Source: Symsagittifera roscoffensis
Taxonomy: Eukaryota > Xenacoelomorpha > Acoela > Convolutidae
Reading direction: 5' to 3'
Assembly: GCF_963678635.1 (NCBI RefSeq)
Contig: NC_087063.1
Location: 2,702,073 to 2,766,072, forward strand
Length of the DNA: 64,000 bases
A program made the position numbers and the translations under genes. The stretch's first letter is position 1. Each line of letters begins with the position of its first letter. Under the pieces are notes generated by a model. That model was not told the origin of the DNA. It made no database searches and worked only from the letters and a program-made list of their open reading frames with translations. Of the stretch, positions 58,601 through 64,000 are shown piece after piece.

Positions 58601-59529
58601 ACGAAGTGGTGCAAATAGACCATGAAAAGATCTGTATGACGGACTCAGGGTATAACCAGATACTGGTTATAATTGATCACTTCACAAAGCTGGCAGAGGC
58701 GGTGCCGTGTCAAACAGCTTCGGCAGAGGAGACTTGTGACCACTTGATAACCCATTGGATATCAAGGTATGGTTGTCCAATGACTTTTCAGTCAGACAAC
58801 GGCAAAGCCTTCGTGGGGGACTTGACTAAGGAATTAATGAACAGGTCACACGTAGCTCAAGCACACTCAACTACCTACCACCCTCAGACCAACGGACTGG
58901 TAGAGAGACAGAACAGAACGTTGGTGAACATGCTAAGGGTATACTGCTCTAGATACATGACGGACTGGGATAAGTATCTGCCTCAAGTCGTAGGGGCATA
59001 CAACAGTACTCAACACTCAACGACGGGAATCAGCCCATTCATGATGTTGACAGGCGAAGAGAGAGCGATGCCCCTGAAGTTCTTTTACCCGGAGTATGAA
59101 GGAAAGAGGACGTCACCTCAAGCTTACGTGAAAGAGGCGATCAGGAGACAGCAGAAAATTAACGAGCTGTGCAGGAGGAACACTGCGCAGGCACAAATGA
59201 GACAGCGCAAGAAATATGATGAAAAAATATTACAGGCGAAACCATATGAAGTGGGCCAGTATGTGTGGGTTTTCCAGAATGTGATACCGCCCAAGGGGAC
59301 GAAGAAACTACTCAAGAAATGGAGAGGACCATTCATGATAACTGAAGTACATCAACAAGGACGGTTCTACCGCTTGAGTACTGGGCGAGCGGCACATTAT
59401 GAGAACCTGAAGCCTCATATCCCATCCCCAGAGGACTGGTGTGTACCAAAAGACATGGAGGGACTAGAGTACCTACTGGTGGAACCAGCATGTGAAGTGA
59501 ACGAGAAAGGCACCAGAGATAAAAAATGA
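55597..59529 (+). CDS. pol: Retroelement 2 Pol: RT, RNase H, integrase
   Basis: About 1310 codons, open from just after a TAG at 55594-55596. There is no ATG near the start, so it is presumably made by frameshift from the protease frame. Counting from 55606: RT at about 110-300 with LDLGSTFWQV and YVDD at 249-252; RNase H at about 390-515 with TDAS (Asp399), Glu444, Asp469 and Asp512. A linker of about 370 residues (515-890), acidic and low-complexity, follows. Integrase has an HHCC finger (His939, His944, Cys974, Cys977) and catalytic Asp1005, Asp1064 and Glu1100 with the classic 35-residue spacing. A GPY/F-like module (KKWRGPFMITEV) closes the core. All key residues are present, so the enzyme looks functional. 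No chromodomain is evident. The long linker is not typical of Gypsy. Confidence 0.95.
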   Translation, partial: GQNLYSSGLVKSLKSETDDGLSSCSNFPERPTLDEIQGDKPVLPDIEHLRGKFTDEQLEAIKDVLERNEEVFSRHKTDIGCCNFVEHEIELEENAIPHREGARRMTPHKSDACRKEIETLLEYDMIEPSKAPWACVVVMAKKKGDQLRFCCDFRYLNSVTVNDAYPIARIDESLSKLGDAKFFTTLDLGSTFWQVPLGKQDRDKTRFACELGLFQWKRMPFGLCNATAAFQRLMTHALIGVTKKYGNLVMCYVDDVVIATPTLVDHIERLDEVFACMKRSGLKCKPSKCEILMDSIKYLGRMVDKHGIIPDPDAVEAVLTWKSPKTEHQLMSFLGFANYYREFVKGYADKVYPMRQLMRHKGKKFTWNNAAEESFQKIKKELCEAPVLGLPTEKGMYVLDTDASVVAISGILHQELEWNGKTVLRPIAYGSKVLSDTEMKYGAPKAEMFAVVTFVEKYRAYLGSEPFKLRVDNRALSWLKTYSMDQSYIGRWIVHLDGYNMIIEHRTRDKHQNADSLSKKTESYERQEQREADRPEIKDGFSFMDKETYDSLPLTRWLDKSGKPIEDHPELPKETTKKTILRKNRGMPIGIMLKSKVVRETLKAKGYDLNQVETGEAQIDEDLKGLLERLADDKPVSQENCREDPEVTKLRKNGTASDRNTWQVTNLDGKEVVQSLDEKIPAELLEQTRVRRKRVEFKEEAEYLGPGQESGERSTSTEEENTEGENLSGECEMWDVDSEASSDNQDSLCMILAEEKIRHHDRELQTDPSSGTFNLDMQEIRGGEELERIAVSRKPFRELSCNSNVRTNLVPEDDMKVVRRIVCVKLNDDVHNPGEMNRQIMALKEHVRARYRLSDLVRAQKNDKMTSNLSKWIRTGSKEKGELEEDSYKILSQFYKERKELLYHTADGVVACKRKEEDKILHKHNLIILPQLYQTEVLFRSHDQMGHQGIDKVQQRILHRFDWPGLRKACERWVNACLACLQVKDPRKMKFPLKSVESSDFNEVVQIDHEKICMTDSGYNQILVIIDHFTKLAEAVPCQTASAEETCDHLITHWISRYGCPMTFQSDNGKAFVGDLTKELMNRSHVAQAHSTTYHPQTNGLVERQNRTLVNMLRVYCSRYMTDWDKYLPQVVGAYNSTQHSTTGISPFMMLTGEERAMPLKFFYPEYEGKRTSPQAYVKEAIRRQQKINELCRRNTAQAQMRQRKKYDEKILQAKPYEVGQYVWVFQNVIPPKGTKKLLKKWRGPFMITEVHQQGRFYRLSTGRAAHYENLKPHIPSPEDWCVPKDMEGLEYLLVEPACEVNEKGTRDKK

Positions 59530-60733
59530 TGGCAATGAAAACTTGAGTTTGGATGACAACGAAAAAATAGACGCGGACTCTGAAGCGGAATCTTTTGTGG
59601 AGGAGGATTGGAACGATCCGGATCAAGGTGAGGTGCCGAAGTGGACAGAACCAGACTTGTCAATAGCAGCGGGGACAAGGAGTGGCAATCGCAAACGCAC
59701 AGGTATGAGGTACAACAGGTACGGAGACAATTTCCTGATCGACAAGATAAAGCCCGATGACCTAAGCAGAGAACTAACAAGTGTGGGCGAGCTGGCGGCA
59801 GATGGTGAATGGCAGATCATCAATGATATTGAACACTATCCAGAGGAAGACCACTCGACGCCGGAGCGGGAGACGGGTTTAGAACAGAGCGAGATAGAGA
59901 GGAGGGAAAATACGAACCTGAGGATATTAGAATGGATGCGCGATGTCAAGGACGAAAGCGAGGAAGGACAGAGCATACAGCAAGTTGACATATCAGCGGG
60001 GAAGTACATGAAAACGGAGGATCCTCTTTTCGGCTGGACGGCAACAGACAGCCCGCTCGACATTCCGCCGGATAATTCAGACCCAGCATCATCGACGGGG
60101 ACGTCGATAAATATTTTTGTCCGGGGAGTGGGGGTAGGACTTACCCACACCGAAAATTTGATGATAAAGAAACTCAGAGAAGTGAGAGAAAAGTGCGGGA
60201 TGGAAATGGAAGGGGAAGAGGCCGAGCCTACCATAGGACGGAATTTCAAAACGAAGTTTGAAATACCAAACGAATACTCAGAGAATATCCTGATAACGGA
60301 TAGTGACTTCATTCTGTCAGACAGGACTAGCGCAATCTGTATCACGGCGGACATGAGTTTCAAATCAAGACTGGAAGCAGACTTCAAGAGAGATTACCAG
60401 AACGTGGAGTTTCTGTTTAGACAGAGACCGGGACTGGGAGGAATGGCCGCGCTTCCACCATCAGTAGCACAAGTCTCGGGCAAATATCTGTGCTTCCTAG
60501 TGACGAGGGTCAATGACAGAAACACGATCGATCCTGAACACGTGATGTTGGCACTAACGAGACTACGAGACTTCATGATTGAAAGAGGGATAACGGAGGT
60601 CTCAATGCCGGTGTATGACCCGAACAGGGGGAAATTGAGCCCGAGGGAATTGTACGCTATCCTACATGTGGTCTTCGCAGAAACTGAGATAATGGTGCAT
60701 CTTCACAAGAAATACTACTTGAGCATCGCCTGA
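59528..60733 (+). CDS. Retroelement 2 ORF3 with C-terminal macro-like domain
   Basis: Open from the end of pol with no ATG in frame until 59705; it lies in the +1 frame relative to pol. Pol ends AAA AAA TGA T, so a +1 slip at the stop would enter this frame; initiation at 59705 or splicing are alternatives. Counted from 59543 it is 396 codons. The first 250 residues are acidic and unrecognised. Residues about 250-396 line up with TARG1/OARD1-type macro domains: ICITADMS where the ADP-ribose-binding Ser/Asp segment lies, YLCFLVTR (Lys to Arg at a catalytic position), ERGITEVSMP, and the closing VVFAETEIMVHLH strand. The phosphate-binding GAG loop and the GCGLD loop are replaced (FKSRL and YDPNRGKL), so hydrolase activity is unlikely. 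It could still bind nucleotide or act as a scaffold. Confidence 0.78.
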   Translation, partial: DGNENLSLDDNEKIDADSEAESFVEEDWNDPDQGEVPKWTEPDLSIAAGTRSGNRKRTGMRYNRYGDNFLIDKIKPDDLSRELTSVGELAADGEWQIINDIEHYPEEDHSTPERETGLEQSEIERRENTNLRILEWMRDVKDESEEGQSIQQVDISAGKYMKTEDPLFGWTATDSPLDIPPDNSDPASSTGTSINIFVRGVGVGLTHTENLMIKKLREVREKCGMEMEGEEAEPTIGRNFKTKFEIPNEYSENILITDSDFILSDRTSAICITADMSFKSRLEADFKRDYQNVEFLFRQRPGLGGMAALPPSVAQVSGKYLCFLVTRVNDRNTIDPEHVMLALTRLRDFMIERGITEVSMPVYDPNRGKLSPRELYAILHVVFAETEIMVHLHKKYYLSIA

Positions 60734-61195
60734 GTCGGGTACGCGGGGGTCTTGAGTTGGGCAAGAGGGAAGAATCTCGAGTTAGGTGTGGGGGTACAAA
60801 ACAGGTAGAGAATTTTAGAGGTGATTGGCATGACAATTAATATTTTAAATGATTGATGGTGCTAAAACATAAAATGAATCTGCATGTTTTTCGAAAATTT
60901 CCAATTGAACTATTTTAAATAGGACGGAAAGGAAAGGGTTTTAACTATAATAGTAAAGGGGGTTTTTAGGTTATGAACACCACCTGCTAGTCTAAAAATG
61001 GAGTGTTATTGTCAGATTGATTTGGTAAAGTCAAGTTGACTGCTCAACTGTATTCGATTGAAGAAAGAGAACACAAGTTGAACGACACCTCAAGAAGTAA
61101 TACTCAAGTTGCTCAGGTAATACTCAAGTTGCTCAGGTATCACTCAAGTTGCTCAGGTAGTACTCGATACTCAAGATCATTTGGAGATTACGGAA
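60734..61195 (+). other. Inter-ORF region of retroelement 2
   Basis: About 460 bp without convincing coding. It is the only long AT-rich spacer among the element's genes, and it ends in a 20-bp tandem repeat. A promoter or splice acceptor for the downstream ORFs could lie here but is not demonstrable. Confidence 0.5.
61093..61160. repeat. 20-bp tandem repeat, three units
   Basis: ACTCAAGTTGCTCAGGTAAT-type unit three times in succession, followed by a related ACTCGATACTCAAG. The ACTCAAGT/ACTTGAGT core recurs elsewhere in this element's non-coding parts. Confidence 0.88.
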
Positions 61196-61366
61196 ATGGC
61201 AGATCGATTCTGGAAGTCCATGCCAACGGCTTTGAAAAAACCCACACTTGACGAATTATACAGACGTCTGAGGGACCTGGATTATACTCAAGTGGCTACA
61301 CCACCGATGGGATATCTAATCAAGAGCAAACCAGGTGGCTGTCTTGGAACGTGGATGGAGCAATAA
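61196..61366 (+). CDS. Retroelement 2 small ORF4a
   Basis: 56 codons plus the stop from ATG, starting MADRFWKSMPTALKKPTLDE. The amino-acid make-up (LDELYRRLRDLDY) looks like real protein rather than chance. No family recognised. It overlaps ORF4b, which is in the -1 frame and is open across the end of this ORF. The two may be one product joined by frameshift or by a sequence error. Confidence 0.5.
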   Translation: MADRFWKSMPTALKKPTLDELYRRLRDLDYTQVATPPMGYLIKSKPGGCLGTWMEQ

Positions 61367-62196
61367 GGGGGTTCGATTTGGCAAGGAACCCTGGCTTGAG
61401 TAATAACACTGAGTATGGAGCAGGGGAATTCCCACTACCGGCCAGACCATCAGCCAGATCCACGGGCCAGAGCACGAGCAAGACACCATTGATGTCTCGA
61501 GCACAGCAGACGGGGGAGGCATATCCGGACGTCAGCATCATGAAGAGAGAGCTTGAGAGGACTCAGCGGGAGAGAAACAAGGCGAACCTCGACCGGGATC
61601 AAGCGGTGCTCGAGAGAGACCAGGCAAAAATTGAGAGGGATCAAGCGCGAAGGGAACTGGACATGATGAGGGCTGAACAGCTACAGGCAGAAAGGGTGCG
61701 GGAGAATGCCGCCAATTGCGAGCAGCTGAAGTCAGAGCTTGAAATGATCCAACAACGACAGCGCGAGCTCGACATGCAGAAGGTAGCTAGGCCCAAAGAG
61801 CGGGTGGTGACCGGCTCAAGGCCAGAGTCACGCATGGAGGTGGATGAGGCTCCTAGGTCGAAGGGACGATTCAACCTAGATCGTGCTGCTCAAGAACATA
61901 TGAACGAAGGGCTGGAGGTGTGGATACCGTCTGAATCAGCGTCCTCCCTGCGTGGTCTAGAGACACAAGCAATACGCCCGTTGATGGACGTCGCGCTGCC
62001 TGGATATACGCCAAGTTCGACACCGGGTAGTAGTCAGGTGAGTGGTAGCTCGTCACGACTGAAAGAATTGCACGAGCGGCTACAACTAAGGAATCGCGAG
62101 AGTCCAGCAAGAGTGGACCTGCCATCGACGTGGGGGGAACAACCTGTCAGGAGTGTGGTAATCTCGAGTTATAAAAAGAATACGGAAGGTAGATAA
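61351..62196 (+). CDS. Retroelement 2 ORF4b, coiled-coil protein
   Basis: About 280 codons, with the frame also open some way upstream of 61351 and no ATG at the start (first in-frame codon used here is GTG). Residues about 65-145 form a long heptad-rich coiled coil with repeated LERDQAK/IERDQAR-like units. The rest is Ser/Pro/Arg-rich. No enzymatic motif. A role as a structural or RNA-binding accessory is possible but unsupported. It ends 15 bp before the ATG of ORF5. Confidence 0.7.
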   Translation: MDGAIRGFDLARNPGLSNNTEYGAGEFPLPARPSARSTGQSTSKTPLMSRAQQTGEAYPDVSIMKRELERTQRERNKANLDRDQAVLERDQAKIERDQARRELDMMRAEQLQAERVRENAANCEQLKSELEMIQQRQRELDMQKVARPKERVVTGSRPESRMEVDEAPRSKGRFNLDRAAQEHMNEGLEVWIPSESASSLRGLETQAIRPLMDVALPGYTPSSTPGSSQVSGSSSRLKELHERLQLRNRESPARVDLPSTWGEQPVRSVVISSYKKNTEGR

Positions 62197-62211
62197 CATA
62201 GGCACAATCGG

Positions 62212-63831
62212 ATGGACTGGAGCACGGCGCAGATGGACAGGAGAGACTGCTTCCATAACGCGGCTTGGGTGAAATACTTCACGCAGCCACGTGTGCCCGA
62301 AGGAGCGGTCCACTTGATCATAGGGGACAGCTTGCTGCGGGTATTGACCCGGATCCAGTCCCATTGGCAAACGGGAATCTTGAGCTTCGCTGGAGCCGCG
62401 ACGCCGCAGATGTTGGCGACACTTGAGATGCTAGGTATGGTAAGAGTATATACGGTGAAACTGATGATCGGGACGAATGAAGTGTCTAGGGGGGAAGCAA
62501 GGAAGGTGATGAGGCTGCACGACAAGATGAGCTGCATTCTCGAGGAATTGCGAAGTCAAATGGATCCTGCCATTCTTACGGTGTGCACCGTCCCTTACAA
62601 CATGAAAGTGGATCAACATGCAATGGAGATGAACACAAAGGTGCGGAACCTGAATGAAATAATCAGGCTGATACACAAAAGAAGCGTCCTCCCCGTTGGG
62701 CTGTTGGACGTGGCCGAGCAAATGGAGCTATCTGCTTTCCCTGACGACGCATCTTCGGATGGGATTCATTTTGATAGGCCCAGAGGGGTGGAGTGGTTGA
62801 ATGACGTCTTCCAAAGGCACATAAACGCGTTGGAGACAGAGTTACTAGAGACGGCACAGGTCACGTTCGGACCACCCCCAAATCCACCTTTCTTCAACTC
62901 GAGAGCTTTGTCCAGCCGCTTGTGGGCGATGGCTGATCCTAGAGACAGTTCGAGGAATAGCCGAACCAAGTTGCCGGGCGCTGCGCCCATGGAGGCTGGT
63001 GAGGCAACGTCATCAACGCCCAAGGGATCGATAATATCCTCGGTGGTGGTGGCGGAGAAGAAGAAGCCGGAGAAACCAGTGGAGACCAACAGGTTGAAAT
63101 ATGAGGAGAAGGTCAAGGAGCTGGAGCTGGAGGACCTCGAGTGCAGGCTAGAGTTAGCGAAAGCTTTGGGTCTTGAGCAGGTGTCGCACGAAGACTTGGG
63201 CAGACTCCAGTGTGTGGACTGGCTGAAGGCTCACGAGACACACTTCTCGAGAGCAAAAATAGCAGAGACGGCGGATCTGACTGGGATTTCCACAAAATCG
63301 GTGATGGGACCCATTAACTATAGACCTCTCAAGTCATTAGGGAGTCCGGGATTCGTAGTGGAGCCTCCCAAACACCGAACTAGCATTGCCAGGATTAGGG
63401 TGGCCACTCCAGCACAGTTGAGGGTGGTGGACAAGCTGATGGATCCGAGGGAGATGGAATTACCAGACGCCGCGTATGAAGGCACGAAATTGGCCAACGA
63501 TCCCAGATACGGGAAACCCTGCGGGAATACGCAGCTGGCCAAGACCTTAGCTGTTGATGACAGAGCGGACCCAGCCGCAGCGAGGGTGGTCATCGTAGCG
63601 GGATCGGACTTTGAGGGAACGTCTCCCAAATTGTTTTGGCCGGAAACTCTGATATACTCATTGCCGGGAGCGGAGCTGAACCAGATGTTAACCCTGGTGG
63701 TGGCAATAAAGTCGGAGATGCCTTGCGAGCCTGAACTGCTGCTGTTTGCAGGGATGAACGATCACTTGCATGCGACGGGGTTTCTTGAGCAGCTCAAGGG
63801 TGACGAACCTACGCCGAAGAAAATCTGGTAA
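62212..63831 (+). CDS. Retroelement 2 ORF5, SGNH/GDSL hydrolase-like protein
   Basis: 539 codons from ATG at 62212. Residues about 30-205 carry the four SGNH blocks in order: IIGDSLLRVL (Ser40), SFAGAAT (Gly61), IGTNE (Asn89) and SSDGIHFD (Asp183, His186, the D-x-x-H block). Spacing fits a typical SGNH hydrolase, so acyl-ester hydrolysis is plausible; the substrate is unknown. Residues 290-350 are charged and helical. Residues from about 455 look like the start of a second SGNH-like domain: IVAGSDFEG (GSD instead of GDS) and LFAGMNDHL (G-x-N-D at 514-517). The frame stops at TAA (63829-63831), but the same frame stays open to the window end. CTG|GTAAG at this stop is also a consensus splice donor. 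Confidence 0.8.
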   Translation: MDWSTAQMDRRDCFHNAAWVKYFTQPRVPEGAVHLIIGDSLLRVLTRIQSHWQTGILSFAGAATPQMLATLEMLGMVRVYTVKLMIGTNEVSRGEARKVMRLHDKMSCILEELRSQMDPAILTVCTVPYNMKVDQHAMEMNTKVRNLNEIIRLIHKRSVLPVGLLDVAEQMELSAFPDDASSDGIHFDRPRGVEWLNDVFQRHINALETELLETAQVTFGPPPNPPFFNSRALSSRLWAMADPRDSSRNSRTKLPGAAPMEAGEATSSTPKGSIISSVVVAEKKKPEKPVETNRLKYEEKVKELELEDLECRLELAKALGLEQVSHEDLGRLQCVDWLKAHETHFSRAKIAETADLTGISTKSVMGPINYRPLKSLGSPGFVVEPPKHRTSIARIRVATPAQLRVVDKLMDPREMELPDAAYEGTKLANDPRYGKPCGNTQLAKTLAVDDRADPAAARVVIVAGSDFEGTSPKLFWPETLIYSLPGAELNQMLTLVVAIKSEMPCEPELLLFAGMNDHLHATGFLEQLKGDEPTPKKIW

Positions 63832-64000
63832 GCCATCCAGAAATTATTTGCAGCCATGAATGAAGTGCAAGAAAACGTTGCCTCACGATTTGGCTCCAAG
63901 ACGAAAGTGGCGTTCACGACGTCCCCCGGCTACGCGAGCATGCCTCCCGCTCTACAATTTATGTATGCAATCTTGATCTTGATAGCAGAAGGAATGGATG
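63832..64000 (+). CDS. Continuation of the ORF5 frame beyond the stop (partial)
   Basis: 56 codons open in the same frame as ORF5 to the window edge (begins AIQKLFAAMNEVQENV). They read like the natural continuation of the second SGNH-like domain. Either the TAA at 63829 is a mutation, a read-through stop, or part of an intron start. No independent function can be assigned. Confidence 0.5.

Larger units (their letters stand above)
48960..64000 (+). mobile_element. Retroelement 2: large Ty3/Gypsy-type LTR element with extra genes, truncated by the window end
   Basis: A plus-strand element. Order: repeat-rich leader, gag, protease, pol (RT, RNase H, integrase), ORF3 with a macro-like domain, ORF4 with a coiled coil, ORF5 with an SGNH-hydrolase-like domain, still coding at 64000. 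The start is set only by the compositional change near 48.9-49.0 kb and is approximate. The 3' LTR lies outside the window, so the 5' LTR cannot be delimited by comparison. More than 15 kb is already present, very long for a Gypsy element. The coding strand is purine-rich and has a higher GC content than the host DNA. No envelope-type gene (signal peptide, transmembrane fusion protein) is seen. Confidence 0.85.

Noticed and set aside
59528-63831. Envelope glycoprotein gene in element 2
   Set aside because: The extra ORFs have no signal peptide, transmembrane anchor or cysteine-rich fusion-protein layout; they resemble a macro domain, a coiled coil and an SGNH hydrolase.

Overview
This is an AT-rich, repeat-dominated eukaryotic window, most likely from an invertebrate animal. 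The evidence is one spliced PLAC8-family gene with GT-AG intron ends, two Ty3/Gypsy-type LTR retrotransposons, a satellite array, tRNA-derived short repeats and minisatellites. I cannot name the species. The host background is AT-rich. The retrotransposon from about 49 kb to the window end is clearly more GC-rich, and its sense strand is purine-rich.

Layout. 1-2164 is featureless. From about 2165 to 32540 (copy A) and from about 32541 to 47165 (copy B) lies a head-to-tail segmental duplication. Copy A also carries about 9.6 kb of roughly 170-bp satellite monomers (3150-12712) and a complete LTR retrotransposon (13714-22097, minus strand). Copy B lacks both and keeps the uninterrupted retrotransposon target site at 34174-34179. 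Copy B instead has a 200-N assembly gap (38998-39197) and three extra 1258-bp tandem units (42461-46234).

Host gene. A two-exon PLAC8/cornifelin-like gene runs on the minus strand. Exon 1 (48095-48415) is unique and lies outside the duplication. The terminal exon lies inside it and so exists twice (35095-35292 and 23019-23216), with the same predicted protein sequence and an intact acceptor in each.

Retroelement 1 (minus strand, 8384 bp) has 438-bp LTRs that differ at one position, a 5-6 bp target duplication, a primer-binding site, gag with a CCHC knuckle, a textbook A AAA AAC slippery site, and pol with protease, RT and RNase H. No integrase is visible. The Pol C-terminus instead ends in the C-terminal half of a TARG1/OARD1-like macro domain. 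A 172-bp tandem repeat fills part of its 3' untranslated region.

Retroelement 2 (plus strand, about 49 kb to beyond 64 kb) has a long repeat-bearing leader, a 944-codon gag, an in-frame UAG followed by protease, and a pol with RT, RNase H and DD35E integrase. At least three more ORFs follow: one ends in a macro-like domain that has lost its catalytic loops, one is coiled-coil, and one is an SGNH/GDSL hydrolase-like protein with all four signature residues plus a second SGNH-like domain cut by a stop. Neither element shows an envelope gene. The recurring pairing of retrotransposon genes with ADP-ribose-type macro domains, and in element 2 an esterase-like enzyme, is the most unusual biology in the window.
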